Source of the DNA: Dysgonomonas sp. HDW5A
GTDB taxonomy: Bacteria; Bacteroidota; Bacteroidia; Bacteroidales; Dysgonomonadaceae
DNA: 64,000 nucleotides
Assembly (NCBI RefSeq): GCF_011299555.1
Contig: NZ_CP049857.1
Location: forward strand, 248,001-312,000
Direction of reading: 5' to 3'
The position numbers and the translations under genes were made by a program. Shown piece after piece: positions 26,700-36,403 of the stretch; position 1 is the first letter of the stretch, and every line of letters starts with the position of its first letter. The notes beneath the pieces are model-generated. The model saw only the letters and a list, made by a program, of their open reading frames with translations. It was not told where the DNA came from and made no database searches.

Positions 26700-26740
26700 A
26701 ACTCAATCAATTAAGACCACAGACCTATCATCACGAGCAA

Positions 26741-27370
26741 TCAATCAACTGCTATTTTAAAAACCACCTTACGCACCTTTGCCTTTTCTCCGTACTGAAT
26801 ATTAGTCATATGAATATCATCCGGAAAGAAAATAGTAAACTGATTGGGTTTAACTACATGATATTCTATCACGGGCACTTTATAATGAGCAACATCTCTT
26901 TTTTCATCGTACGGATTTATAACTTCTATAGCTGTCGCCAACTTTGCATAGCCTTGTAATTCACAACCATCAACGATATATTGTAAGTCGATGTACTTTT
27001 TATGTCCTTCGAGCTGCTCATTACCCGGTTCACGAGTCATATATTCCTGTACGTTCACAGTTATATCATCTCCTAACGATTGCTTGCCGAGCGGTAATGT
27101 TGCCAGATTATTCTCTTTTATAAATTTGAACACCCTTTTCCATCTTTCCGGATGTTTCTCATAATGAGAAACAAATGTTATTTCATCTATTCCCGTATCA
27201 GGAAATGCAGCAGCACCTTCGAGCCACTTTTTATCTTCAAACCACCTCTGTTGTTTCGATGATAGCTGTTTTGTCTTTACAGAATGCTGTGCATGTATAT
27301 TACAAACAGGAAATAATGCAACAACAGATAAAATTAGCACAAAATGGTAAAACGGTGTTTTCTTGTTCAT
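26741..27370 (-). CDS. YhcH/YjgK/YiaL family protein, exported variant
   Basis: 209 residues from the ATG at 27370; a TTG 48 bases further out is in frame but would put extra residues before the signal peptide (MNKKTPFYHFVLILSVVALFPVCNIHA). The fold is the cupin-like DUF386 domain: LEGHKKYIDLQYIVDGCE and a closing DIHMTNIQYGEKAKVRKVVFKI. Relatives are linked to sialic acid or N-glycolyl sugar and beta-galactoside use. Most are cytoplasmic and about 150 residues, so the signal peptide is a notable addition. Confidence 0.82.
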   Translation of the reverse strand: MNKKTPFYHFVLILSVVALFPVCNIHAQHSVKTKQLSSKQQRWFEDKKWLEGAAAFPDTGIDEITFVSHYEKHPERWKRVFKFIKENNLATLPLGKQSLGDDITVNVQEYMTREPGNEQLEGHKKYIDLQYIVDGCELQGYAKLATAIEVINPYDEKRDVAHYKVPVIEYHVVKPNQFTIFFPDDIHMTNIQYGEKAKVRKVVFKIAVD

Positions 27371-27647
27371 AGATTTAATCTTTAAATACCGAAAACAAGT
27401 ATCGCTATACGTCTGCAAATCAAAGAATACAATTCATCTACACAATATAGCAATAAATACTTCACGATACAATATTATTATAAACAAATGTATGATTTGT
27501 CTTTTACATTTAAGAGAAAACACCAATTAAGTAACGTTAAATAATAGATGTAAAATTTCACCTTCTCAACCTCTTTTCGGCACAAATAGAACTTTAGGCG
27601 AAGTATCTAAAGTAAAAACAGACCGTATCTCATCCTTAAAAGATTTT

Positions 27648-27692
27648 ATTACACAATGTTATTTCGATAGTGTAATTCTTTCCGTATATTTG
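27648..27692 (+). promoter_or_regulatory. lepA promoter with overlapping inverted repeat
   Basis: TATATTTG at 27685-27692 is a consensus -7 element. ATTACAC (27648-27654) and GTGTAAT (27670-27676) form an inverted repeat spanning the -33 zone, a possible operator. The transcript would have a leader of about 150 nt with a small hairpin, GGTTGGA/TCCAATC. This covers the 476-bp gap 27371-27846 together with the repeat at 27796. Confidence 0.5.
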
Positions 27693-27795
27693 CATCCCGT
27701 AAATTGGGGTTGGAATCTCCAATCGAATAAATCGAGTAACAATAAGTACTGAATACAACTTTATTTAATCATAACTATCAGTTGTATTTATATTT

Positions 27796-27825
27796 GCCAA
27801 AGTAATAAAATTAGGTCTGTGACCT
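27796..27825 (-). repeat. Gene-boundary palindrome copy, reverse orientation, full tail
   Basis: On the minus strand AGGTCACAGACCT followed by AATTTTATTACTTTGGC. It lies in the lepA leader 22 bases before the ATG. Confidence 0.75.
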
Positions 27826-27846
27826 CAGTCATACCGTTGTTTAAGA

Positions 27847-29634
27847 ATGAATAAAATAAGAAATTTTTGCATCATTGCGCATATAGATCATGGTAAGAGC
27901 ACATTAGCCGACCGCTTGCTTGAATATACCAAAACAGTTGAAGGTAAAGATATGCAGGCTCAAGTCTTGGATAATATGGATCTGGAACGTGAACGTGGTA
28001 TCACCATCAAAAGTCACGCGATCCAGATGCAATACCAGTACAATGGCGAAACATATATACTCAATTTGATTGATACCCCGGGACACGTTGACTTCTCTTA
28101 CGAAGTTTCGCGTTCAATTGCAGCCTGCGAAGGAGCATTACTGATAGTAGATGCGGCTCAGGGAATACAAGCCCAAACAATTTCGAATCTTTACATGGCG
28201 ATAGACAATGATCTGGAAATCATTCCGGTTCTTAACAAGATCGACCTTCCAAGTGCTATGCCCGAAGAAGTAGAAGATCAAATCATTGAGCTGTTGGGTT
28301 GTAAACGTGAAGAAATAATCCGTGCCAGTGGCAAAATGGGGCAAGGAGTATATGATATTCTGGCAGCCATTATAGAACGTGTTCCTGCTCCAAAAGGAGA
28401 CCCAGAAGCACCTCTACAAGCCTTGATCTTTGACTCTGTTTTCAATTCATTCCGAGGTATTATCGCTTATTTCAAGATCGTAAATGGCTCTATCAAAAAG
28501 GGTGATCTTGTAAAATTCTTTGCTACCGAAAAAGAATATAATGCAGACGAAGTAGGTGTATTGAAATTAACCATGTCGCCCCGTAACGAAGTTACCTGTG
28601 GTGATGTAGGATATATTATATCAGGTATAAAAACCTCCAAAGAAGTAAAAGTAGGAGATACAATCACACATGTGAAAAATCCATGTGAGAAAGCGATTGA
28701 TGGATTCGAGGAAGTAAAACCGATGGTTTTCGCCGGAGTATACCCTATCGAAAGTGAAGACTTTGAAGACTTGAGAGCTTCTCTCGAAAAACTTCAATTG
28801 AATGATGCTTCGCTTACTTTCCAACCCGAATCGTCTATTGCACTGGGCTTTGGTTTTCGATGCGGGTTCTTAGGACTTCTGCACATGGAAATTATACAGG
28901 AACGTTTGGAGCGAGAGTTTAATATGGATGTAATCACAACCGTTCCCAACGTTTCGTATCTTGTATACGACAAAAAAGGGAACGTAAAAGAGGTACATAA
29001 TCCTTCGGGACTACCCGACCCTACTCTCATCGACTATATAGAAGAACCTTATATACGAGCTTCGGTTATAACCAGCACAGCCTATATCGGCCCTATCATG
29101 TCGCTATGTTTAGGTAAACGCGGAATACTTTTGAAACAAGAATATATTTCGGGAGACCGTGTAGAGATTACTTACGATTTACCTTTGGGTGAAATTGTAA
29201 TCGACTTTTATGATAAACTGAAAAGTATATCAAAAGGATACGCTTCGTTCGACTACCAAATGCATGACTATCGTGAAGCAAGACTGGCAAAAATGGATAT
29301 TCTCTTAAACGGAGAACCCGTGGATGCTTTGTCAACACTTACACACGTAGATAATGCGGTAAGCTTTGGTCGCCGCATGTGCGAAAAATTGAAAGAACTT
29401 ATCCCACGCCAGCAGTTTGACATTGCTATACAAGCAGCCATCGGAGCTAAAATTATAGCTCGTGAAACGATAAAGGCGGTACGTAAAGATGTTACCGCAA
29501 AATGTTATGGAGGTGATATTTCACGTAAGCGTAAACTTCTTGAAAAACAAAAAGAAGGTAAAAAGCGAATGAAACAGGTAGGTAACGTTGAAGTACCTCA
29601 AAAAGCATTCTTAGCTGTATTGAAACTTGATTAA
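27847..29634 (+). CDS. lepA: Elongation factor 4 (LepA)
   Basis: 595 residues. It is a ribosome-bound GTPase that back-translocates stalled ribosomes or assists 30S biogenesis. G1 AHIDHGKST (11-19), G3 DTPGHVDF with the catalytic His intact, and G4 NKID are all normal, in contrast with the EF-G2-like protein of this window. The C-terminus ends in the LepA-specific basic domain ([22 protein letters not shown]). It has its own promoter. Confidence 0.97.
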   Translation: MNKIRNFCIIAHIDHGKSTLADRLLEYTKTVEGKDMQAQVLDNMDLERERGITIKSHAIQMQYQYNGETYILNLIDTPGHVDFSYEVSRSIAACEGALLIVDAAQGIQAQTISNLYMAIDNDLEIIPVLNKIDLPSAMPEEVEDQIIELLGCKREEIIRASGKMGQGVYDILAAIIERVPAPKGDPEAPLQALIFDSVFNSFRGIIAYFKIVNGSIKKGDLVKFFATEKEYNADEVGVLKLTMSPRNEVTCGDVGYIISGIKTSKEVKVGDTITHVKNPCEKAIDGFEEVKPMVFAGVYPIESEDFEDLRASLEKLQLNDASLTFQPESSIALGFGFRCGFLGLLHMEIIQERLEREFNMDVITTVPNVSYLVYDKKGNVKEVHNPSGLPDPTLIDYIEEPYIRASVITSTAYIGPIMSLCLGKRGILLKQEYISGDRVEITYDLPLGEIVIDFYDKLKSISKGYASFDYQMHDYREARLAKMDILLNGEPVDALSTLTHVDNAVSFGRRMCEKLKELIPRQQFDIAIQAAIGAKIIARETIKAVRKDVTAKCYGGDISRKRKLLEKQKEGKKRMKQVGNVEVPQKAFLAVLKLD

Positions 29635-29703
29635 GATCACATACTGTTTCACATCAGACCTTAATCAATTGATATTGACGTAAACTATTTTATTTATTTT
29701 AAT

Positions 29704-30366
29704 TTGACTAAAAAGATTCTTATTTTATTTTTCTTTATGATCGCACTGTACACTCAGGCACAAGAAAGAAAAGAATATGACACCGATCATTATAGGGAGC
29801 GTATTGCTTATTTTGAGCAAAATCCGATTGGTGAAAATAAAATTGTCTTTTTAGGTAATAGTTTAACAGAGGGTGGACAATGGAATAAATACTTCCCCGA
29901 AGCTGCTCCCGTCAACAGAGGTATATCAGGTGATAATACCGAAGGTATGCTCAACAGGATAGATGAAATTGCGATCTCACATCCAGCCCAACTATTTATT
30001 TTGGCTGGTATCAATGATATCTCTCAAAACGTACCCAACAAACAAATTATAAAACATTATCGTTATATAATTCAACGAGTTAAAGAGCAATCTCCCGAAA
30101 CCGCTATTTATATACAAAGCTTACTTCCAATTAATAATGACTTCGGGCGTTACAAAAGATTAATCGGGAAAGAAAAGCAAATAGTAAAGCTCAATAAAGA
30201 GTTGAAAAAACTGGCATCAAAAGAAAAAATAATTTTCGTGAACATCAACCCATTATATATGGGTAAACAAGGGAAATTAGATGCTCAACATACAAATGAC
30301 GGTTTACATCTTACCGAAACTGCTTATAGCATATGGGTAGGAGAACTCCAAAAATATATTCATTAA
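29704..30366 (+). CDS. SGNH/GDSL-family lipase or esterase, exported
   Basis: 220 residues from a TTG start, chosen because it gives an intact signal peptide (MTKKILILFFFMIALYTQA); the next ATG would remove its basic head. Block I is VFLGNSLTEGG with the nucleophile Ser, block II GISGDNTEG, block III LAGINDIS, and the Asp-His pair is in NDGLHLT near the end. It probably removes acyl groups from sugars or lipids in the periplasm. The TAA stop overlaps a gene-boundary palindrome, and the flavin reductase gene follows 38 bases on. Confidence 0.87.
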   Translation: MTKKILILFFFMIALYTQAQERKEYDTDHYRERIAYFEQNPIGENKIVFLGNSLTEGGQWNKYFPEAAPVNRGISGDNTEGMLNRIDEIAISHPAQLFILAGINDISQNVPNKQIIKHYRYIIQRVKEQSPETAIYIQSLLPINNDFGRYKRLIGKEKQIVKLNKELKKLASKEKIIFVNINPLYMGKQGKLDAQHTNDGLHLTETAYSIWVGELQKYIH

Positions 30367-30380
30367 AGGTTGAAACCTTT
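30365..30380 (+). repeat. Gene-boundary palindrome, covaried arms
   Basis: AAAGGTTGAAACCTTT, a perfect palindrome-like hairpin in which both arms differ from the family core (GGTT/AACC in place of GGTC/GACC) but still pair. The last two bases of the SGNH hydrolase stop codon are its first bases. Confidence 0.7.
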
Positions 30381-30404
30381 TTACAGAAAGATTTACAAAC
30401 AGAT

Positions 30405-30911
30405 ATGAATAATTTCAAAGAAATATCGGCTAAAGAATTAGCATTTTCGCCTTTCGACATTAAAGAAGAGTGGATGTTAGTTACTGCCGAAAAAGATGGC
30501 AGAGTAAATACAATGACCGCCAGTTGGGGTGGCTTTGGTATCATGTGGAACAAACAAGTTGCTTTCATAGTAATTCGTCCACAACGCTGTACCAAAGAAT
30601 TTGTAGATGATGCTGATTGCTTTTCTCTTACTTTTTTCGACAAGAGTTACTTGAAGAAACTAGGCTATCTGGGAAAAGTATCGGGTAGAGACGAGAACAA
30701 AATAGAAAAGGCAGAGTTGAGCATTATTCATGAAGAGGAGATTCCCTACTTCGAAGAAGCTCATACAGCTATTTTTATAAAGAAATTATATGCTCAACCG
30801 ATGGGAGGAGAATATTTTCTGGATAAAGAAATTATAAGCAAATGGTTTCCCGAAAAAGATTTCCATGTTTTATATATAGGAGAAATTACAAAGGTCTTAA
30901 CCAAAAGGTAA
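30405..30911 (+). CDS. Flavin reductase family protein
   Basis: 168 residues from the ATG at 30405; an upstream frame extension reads through the palindrome and has no family similarity. KEEWMLVTAEKDGRVNTMTASWGGFGIMWNK is the FMN-binding start of the flavin-reductase-like split barrel, and RPQRCTKEFVDDADCFSLTFF is its second conserved stretch. It should bind FMN in the cytoplasm; its partner is unknown. The stop sits in a different hairpin, GGTCTTA (30893-30899) with TAAGACC (30909-30915). Confidence 0.85.
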   Translation: MNNFKEISAKELAFSPFDIKEEWMLVTAEKDGRVNTMTASWGGFGIMWNKQVAFIVIRPQRCTKEFVDDADCFSLTFFDKSYLKKLGYLGKVSGRDENKIEKAELSIIHEEEIPYFEEAHTAIFIKKLYAQPMGGEYFLDKEIISKWFPEKDFHVLYIGEITKVLTKR

Positions 30912-30956
30912 GACCGCTCTATTTACAAACAATTAAAAACAGGCGTATTTGCAATA

Positions 30957-32849
30957 ATGAGAAAATGGCGCATTGAAGATTCGGAAGAATTGTACAACAT
31001 CTCCAGTTGGGGTGTTAATTATTTTTCAATCAATGAAAAGGGGAATGTAATAGTCACTCCCCGAAAAGACGGTGTAGCTGTGGACATGAAAGAGCTGATA
31101 GATGAACTACAGCTTCGCGATGTAGCAGCTCCTGTATTAGTTCGTTTTCCGGATATTCTGGACAACCGCATCGAAAAAATATCTACCTGCTTCAAAAAAG
31201 CAGCGAAGGAGTATGGTTACGAAGCACAGAATCACATTATATATCCTATAAAGGTGAATCAAATGCGACCCGTAGTAGAGGAATTGGTAAGTCATGGTAA
31301 GAAATTCAATATCGGTCTTGAAGCAGGTTCTAAACCTGAACTTCATGCAGTTATTGCTATCAACACAGACCCTAATTCGCTGATTATTTGTAATGGATAC
31401 AAAGACGAAAGCTATGTAGAATTGGCTCTTCTGGCTCAAAAAATGGGTAAAAGAGTATTTATTGTCGTAGAAAAACTCAACGAATTGCCTCTTATTACCA
31501 AAACTGCAAAACGCTTAAAAATTGTTCCCAATATTGGTATACGTATCAAATTGGCGAGTAGCGGCAGTGGTAAATGGGAAGAATCGGGAGGAGATGTTAG
31601 TAAATTCGGATTGAATTCGAGTGAACTATTAGAAGCTCTGGCTTTTCTTGACAAAAACAACATGCAAGGCTCTTTGCGTCTGATCCACTTTCACATTGGT
31701 AGTCAGGTAACAAAAATCAGACGAATCAAAACAGCTCTACGTGAGGCATCGCAATTCTATGTACAACTTCATGGAATGGGGTATAATATCGAATTTGTAG
31801 ATATAGGCGGAGGTCTTGGTATTGATTACGACGGCACCCGCTCGTCACATAGCGAAAGCAGTGTTAACTACACTATTCAGGAATATGTAAACGATTCTAT
31901 ATCAACAATGGTGGATGCAGCAAACAAAAATGGTCTGCCTCATCCCCATATCATCACAGAATCAGGAAGATCTTTGACTGCGCATCACTCCATACTAGTG
32001 TTTGAAGTGCTCGAAACAGCAACTCTGCCCGAATGGGAAGAAAGCGATGTTATCACCGAAAATGATCACGAATTGGTACGCGAACTGTATCAAATATGGG
32101 ATGATTTGAATCAGCGTCGAATGCTGGAAGCTTGGCACGATGCTCAACAGATTAGAGAAGAGGCGCTTGATTTATTCAGCTTGGGAATGCTCAACCTGAA
32201 AACAAGGGCACAAGTCGAACGTCTTTATTTCTCTATTGCCCGTGAGATATATCAAATGGCGGGACGTATGAAACATTCTCCCGACGAATTGAAGCAATTG
32301 GCAAAATTATTACCGGATAAATACTTCTGTAATTTCTCTCTTTTCCAATCCCTACCCGACTCTTGGGCTATTGATCAGATATTTCCGATCATCCCGTTAC
32401 ATCGTTTAGGAGAAAGACCGGACAGAACTGCAACATTGCAAGATATTACTTGTGATTCGGATGGTAAGATAGACAACTTCATTCCCACAGGCAATCAAAC
32501 CGGATATTTACCCGTACATAACCTAAAGAAGAATGAGCCGTATTACTTGGGCGTATTCTTAGTAGGTGCTTATCAGGAAATACTAGGAGACCTTCATAAC
32601 CTGTTCGGTGATACTAATGCCGTACACGTATCGGTTGATGAGAACGGTTATAAGATAGAGCAAATGATAGATGGAGAAACTGTAGCCGAAGTACTTGAAT
32701 ATGCACAGTATAACGCCAAGAAACTGGTTCGAACAGTAGAAACCTGGGTAACAACCTGCGTTAAACAAGGATCTATTACTGTTGAAGAAGGTAAAGAGTT
32801 CCTATCAAATTATCGTTCAGGATTATACGGTTATACTTATTTAGAATAA
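30957..32849 (+). CDS. speA: Biosynthetic arginine decarboxylase
   Basis: 630 residues, the long biosynthetic type. It converts arginine to agmatine with pyridoxal phosphate, the first step to putrescine and spermidine. Visible: YPIKVNQMRPVVEEL, whose Lys binds the cofactor, the glycine-rich HIGSQ and DIGGGLGIDYDG, ESGRSLTAHHS, and DITCDSDGKID with the active-site Cys of the opposite subunit. Followed by a terminator; a single-gene unit. Confidence 0.96.
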   Translation: MRKWRIEDSEELYNISSWGVNYFSINEKGNVIVTPRKDGVAVDMKELIDELQLRDVAAPVLVRFPDILDNRIEKISTCFKKAAKEYGYEAQNHIIYPIKVNQMRPVVEELVSHGKKFNIGLEAGSKPELHAVIAINTDPNSLIICNGYKDESYVELALLAQKMGKRVFIVVEKLNELPLITKTAKRLKIVPNIGIRIKLASSGSGKWEESGGDVSKFGLNSSELLEALAFLDKNNMQGSLRLIHFHIGSQVTKIRRIKTALREASQFYVQLHGMGYNIEFVDIGGGLGIDYDGTRSSHSESSVNYTIQEYVNDSISTMVDAANKNGLPHPHIITESGRSLTAHHSILVFEVLETATLPEWEESDVITENDHELVRELYQIWDDLNQRRMLEAWHDAQQIREEALDLFSLGMLNLKTRAQVERLYFSIAREIYQMAGRMKHSPDELKQLAKLLPDKYFCNFSLFQSLPDSWAIDQIFPIIPLHRLGERPDRTATLQDITCDSDGKIDNFIPTGNQTGYLPVHNLKKNEPYYLGVFLVGAYQEILGDLHNLFGDTNAVHVSVDENGYKIEQMIDGETVAEVLEYAQYNAKKLVRTVETWVTTCVKQGSITVEEGKEFLSNYRSGLYGYTYLE

Positions 32850-32874
32850 AATAGTCTAGATTCTAATAAATGCA

Positions 32875-32912
32875 AATAGGCAGGAAAGTTAAACTTTTCT
32901 GCCTATTCTTTT
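32875..32912 (+). terminator. Intrinsic terminator after speA
   Basis: AATAGGCAGGAAAG (32875-32888) and CTTTTCTGCCTATT (32894-32907), 14 pairs with one G-T, then CTTTTA. Confidence 0.85.
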
Positions 32913-32950
32913 ATAAATATCTGCCACTTTAGAAAACAATCTCTATATTT

Positions 32951-32964
32951 AAGGTCACAAACCT
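32951..32964 (+). repeat. Gene-boundary palindrome copy
   Basis: AAGGTCACAAACCT followed by ATCTATTACC, with one mismatch in the core. It lies between speA and the GH28 gene. Confidence 0.6.
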
Positions 32965-33101
32965 ATCTATTACCAGAGTGCAAAAGTAAACCCATGCGTT
33001 CATACAAACGAAGATAATTGCATTACTCTTGCCTCTAAAAACAGATCATTAAATAATACTATTTACTTAACAACACACCTTAAATAACAAAATACAATAT
33101 T

Positions 33102-34472
33102 ATGAAAAAATACTTTATACCCATATTAATGACAATTATTATGCTCACATCGTGTAGTCGTCCGACTAATACAGAAATAACCGCCACAGATAACGGATGG
33201 GATATGGTTCCAAAAATTATGGAAAACATCTCTGCACCCGAATTCCAAGATAAAACTTTCAACATACTTGATTTTGGGGCAAAAGACGACAGCACATTTA
33301 ATAGCCTTCCGGCAATTATTAATGCTATCAATGAGTGTAATCAACAAGGAGGCGGTAAAGTATTAATTCCCTCAGGAACATATTATATCAAAGGATCAAT
33401 TATTCTAAAAAGCCATGTAAACTTACACTTGGAAGAAGGAGCACGCCTCGAATTCTCTACCGAACCCAAGGATTACCTCCCTATGTCGCTAACCAAATGG
33501 GAAGGTACTGAATGTTTCAATTACACACCCTTCATTTACAGCTATCAAAGCATAAATGTAGCGATTACAGGTAAGGGCGAAATTGATGGCAACGGTGCTG
33601 TAACCTTCAATACTTGGAAACCTAAAGAAAAACCGGCGATGGATAAACTCCGTCAAATGGGAAATGACTCTATACCTATCTATGAGCGCATTTTTGGAGA
33701 AGGCTGGTATCTACGTCCTTGCATGATACAGTTTTTTGGATGTAAGAATGTTCTGGTCGAAGGTGTGAAGATATACGATTCGCCTTTCTGGATTATTCAT
33801 CCTGTGTATTGTGATAATGTAATTGTGCGTGATGTATATATAGACAGTAATAATTACAACAATGATGGTTGCGACCCCGAATCGTCAACCAATGTATTGA
33901 TTGAAAATGTAAAATTCAATGTAGGAGATGATGGCATCGCAATCAAATCAGGACGTGATCAGGATGGATGGCGTGTGGGTCGGGCAACCGAAAATGTTAT
34001 TATACGAAATTGTTACTTTGCACGCTGGGCTATCACAATTGGCAGTGAAATGTCGGGAGGAGTACGCAATATATTTATCGAAGATTGTAAAATAGACAGT
34101 TGCCGCAACGGGATTTATTTCAAATCAAATCTCGACCGTGGAGGATTTTTCGAGAACCTCCATATGCGAAATATCGAAGCCGATGTTTGCTTATGGGGAG
34201 TAATAAATTTCCGTACAGACTACCATGGTTATCGAGGAGGAAATTATCCAACGCAATTCAGAAATATTACTATCGAAAATGTAACCTGCAATCGTGTAGA
34301 CAGTGTAGCTATTATGGCAAACGGTGTTCCTGAAGCAAAGCTATACAATATTACATTACGAAATATCGTAGTAAAAAAAGCCCCCAAAGCTACTCAAATT
34401 AAGAACGTAGTTAATCTGGTTCTGGATAATGTAAAAGTAAATGGAAAAATAATTACAGACGAAAACGAATAA
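33102..34472 (+). CDS. Glycoside hydrolase family 28 lipoprotein (polygalacturonase-like)
   Basis: 456 residues with a lipoprotein signal (lipobox LTSC, Cys about 18). It has the right-handed parallel beta-helix repeats of GH28 (NVLIENVKFNV, NVIIRNCYFAR) and the active-site motifs NNDGCDPESS, VGDDGIAIKSG, and ITIGSEMSGGV, which carry the three catalytic Asp residues. It should cleave galacturonan or a related uronate polymer at the cell surface. No SusC/SusD genes are nearby, so it is not part of a visible polysaccharide-utilisation locus. Confidence 0.9.
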   Translation: MKKYFIPILMTIIMLTSCSRPTNTEITATDNGWDMVPKIMENISAPEFQDKTFNILDFGAKDDSTFNSLPAIINAINECNQQGGGKVLIPSGTYYIKGSIILKSHVNLHLEEGARLEFSTEPKDYLPMSLTKWEGTECFNYTPFIYSYQSINVAITGKGEIDGNGAVTFNTWKPKEKPAMDKLRQMGNDSIPIYERIFGEGWYLRPCMIQFFGCKNVLVEGVKIYDSPFWIIHPVYCDNVIVRDVYIDSNNYNNDGCDPESSTNVLIENVKFNVGDDGIAIKSGRDQDGWRVGRATENVIIRNCYFARWAITIGSEMSGGVRNIFIEDCKIDSCRNGIYFKSNLDRGGFFENLHMRNIEADVCLWGVINFRTDYHGYRGGNYPTQFRNITIENVTCNRVDSVAIMANGVPEAKLYNITLRNIVVKKAPKATQIKNVVNLVLDNVKVNGKIITDENE

Positions 34473-34482
34473 TAAGTAAAAG

Positions 34483-34566
34483 AAAATATTTAATGATACA
34501 TTTTAAAGGCATAACAACCTATCGCTGTTTTGCTTGCCAAAGCAATAAATAGTTCTGCGAACTTAA
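34483..34566 (-). repeat. 84-bp dispersed repeat, copy B
   Basis: Homologous to 23269-23352. The right part on the minus strand is AAGTTCGCAGAACT followed by ATTTATTGCTTTGGC, a palindrome with GTTC/GAAC arms. It follows the GH28 stop by 10 bases. The rest of the 347-bp gap (to 34819) shows no promoter or gene I can support. Confidence 0.75.
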
Positions 34567-34819
34567 GTCTGAAACTTTAAATAATCTATCAAGCTTTAAT
34601 ACATTCTTGATTTTACTTATGCCGAAGACACTAGAGGGTTAAATAGTATTAACAAAAAGCCCTGTAATCTATTTTTAGAAGTATATTGCACTCTCAAATT
34701 AATAGACATACCTATTCAAGAGTAAGAGTGTCATAAACAAAGACTATAAGTATTTTGTTTATATACTTGGCTAAACATAAAATAGGGACAAAAGACTAGC
34801 AACAATTAATATCCTAAGC

Positions 34820-35509
34820 ATGAGCAAAATAACAACAACAGCTAAAAGCGGTATGGTCTCAAAAGTTCTTGAATGGACTTATGCCAGAGCCATCAACGGA
34901 TTTGGAGGAGTAGATTCTGCATATCAATTAGGAAATGATTATCTAAATTCAAAAGGTACCCTTGACCAACAAGTAGATCAATTGATTAAATGGCAAGTAA
35001 CCAAAGCTGCATCAAGCGGATTCTTTACAGGATTGGGAGGATGGGCCATTATGCCCTTTGCTCTACCCGCTAATATAGCCAGTGTCATATATATTCAGGT
35101 ACGCATGATTTCGGCCATCGCTTATATGGGAGGTCATGATATACAAAGTGATCAGGTAAAATCGATCATCTATGTTTGTATGCTCGGCAACGGAACCAAA
35201 GAGATATTTAAAGAAATGGGGATCAAAGCCGGAGAGAAATTCGTAAAAAGCCTCATTGAGAATACTTCAAGAAAAATGCTTCTTTCGGTAAACGAAAAAG
35301 TCAGTGTGAATATTGCTTCGAAATTAGGAAGCAGGAGCTTAACCGGCTTAGGTAAGGCAATACCTATCGTTGGCGGTGTTATCGGAGGTAGTTTTGATGC
35401 CGGATCAACGTTGATTATAGGGAAAGTTGCAAAGAAAATGTTTATCGACAACGGCAAATCGATATTAAATCCGGAGAGAGAGGAAACAGGAATTCCTTCC
35501 GTTGTCTAA
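34820..35509 (+). CDS. EcsC family protein
   Basis: 229 residues. SSGFFTGLGGWAIMPFALPANIASVIYIQVRMISAIAYMGGHD is the diagnostic amphipathic stretch of the EcsC family, and glycine-rich helices follow (GLGKAIPIVGGVIGGSFDAGSTLIIGKVAKKMF). The family is named from the Bacillus ABC transporter operon but is found widely as a peripheral membrane protein of unknown function. It is followed by an MlaE/MlaF-type lipid transporter, 145 bases on. Confidence 0.85.
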   Translation: MSKITTTAKSGMVSKVLEWTYARAINGFGGVDSAYQLGNDYLNSKGTLDQQVDQLIKWQVTKAASSGFFTGLGGWAIMPFALPANIASVIYIQVRMISAIAYMGGHDIQSDQVKSIIYVCMLGNGTKEIFKEMGIKAGEKFVKSLIENTSRKMLLSVNEKVSVNIASKLGSRSLTGLGKAIPIVGGVIGGSFDAGSTLIIGKVAKKMFIDNGKSILNPEREETGIPSVV

Positions 35510-35544
35510 TTTTTTTGTACATTTGTTATTTAGAAAAATCAGAT

Positions 35545-35571
35545 AAGGCTATAAGCCTACTTATTGCTTTT
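35545..35571 (+). repeat. Gene-boundary palindrome, covaried arms
   Basis: AAGGCTATAAGCCT followed by ACTTATTGCTTTT. Arms are GGCT/AGCC where the family core has GGTC/GACC, a double paired change. Confidence 0.7.
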
Positions 35572-35653
35572 TTCTGATATAACAATATACAGATTGCCGT
35601 ATTTGAATAATACGCATTGATATTTTACTGTACTTAAAAGTTAATTTAAAGGT

Positions 35654-36403
35654 ATGCTATTAACAAGTTCGTTAGAAAAATTGGGACAATATGCAATATT
35701 GATGCGTAAAGTCCTAACCAGACCTCAGAAATGGAGAATATTTCTTCAACAGCTATCAAAAGAGATAAGCAAACTTGGAGTCGATTCAATAAGTATTGTT
35801 ATAATAATTTCGTTTTTTATCGGAGCCGTTATTGTAATACAAATAGCGCTGAATATAAACAACCCTCTATTACCCCGTTATACAGTAGGTTACACATCCA
35901 GAGAGATTATTCTTCTCGAATTTTCGTCCTCTATCATGTGTCTTATTCTGGCAGGGAAAGTCGGTTCGAATATTTCTTCCGAAATTGGAACAATGCGGGT
36001 TACCGAACAAATTGATGCACTTGAAATTATGGGAGTAAACTCCGCCAACTATCTGATTCTACCTAAAGTAGTAGGATTAATGGCATTTGTTCCCGTATTG
36101 GTCGTATTAAGTATGTTTTTCGGTATTGTAGGAGGATTTGGAGTCTGTTACTTTACAAATGCTGTACCCGTCGCCGATTTCGAATACGGATTGCAGTCAT
36201 TCTTCAAGACGTTCTATATATGGTATGCCATTTTAAAAACAATATTCTTTGCGTTTCTGATCTCGTCTATAGCAGCCTACTACGGATATTATGCTAAAGG
36301 AGGTTCGCTTGATGTGGGAAAAGCAAGTACTAATGCTGTTGTTGTAAGCAGTATTTTGATATTGATTTCCGATTTATTAATCACTGATTTAATGATGGGA
36401 TGA
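35654..36403 (+). CDS. mlaE: MlaE-type ABC transporter permease
   Basis: 249 residues, five membrane segments. SIVIIISFFIGAVIVIQ and the central GKVGSNISSEIGTMRVTEQIDALEIMGVN motif are diagnostic of MlaE/YrbE permeases, which move phospholipids between the inner membrane and the periplasm to keep the outer membrane asymmetric. It overlaps the ATPase gene by four bases (ATGA). No substrate-binding MCE (MlaD) gene follows; it may be elsewhere. Confidence 0.93.
   Translation: MLLTSSLEKLGQYAILMRKVLTRPQKWRIFLQQLSKEISKLGVDSISIVIIISFFIGAVIVIQIALNINNPLLPRYTVGYTSREIILLEFSSSIMCLILAGKVGSNISSEIGTMRVTEQIDALEIMGVNSANYLILPKVVGLMAFVPVLVVLSMFFGIVGGFGVCYFTNAVPVADFEYGLQSFFKTFYIWYAILKTIFFAFLISSIAAYYGYYAKGGSLDVGKASTNAVVVSSILILISDLLITDLMMG

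Noticed and set aside
33102-34472. Polysaccharide-utilisation locus around the GH28 gene
   Set aside because: No SusC/SusD pair, sensor or further glycosidase is nearby.
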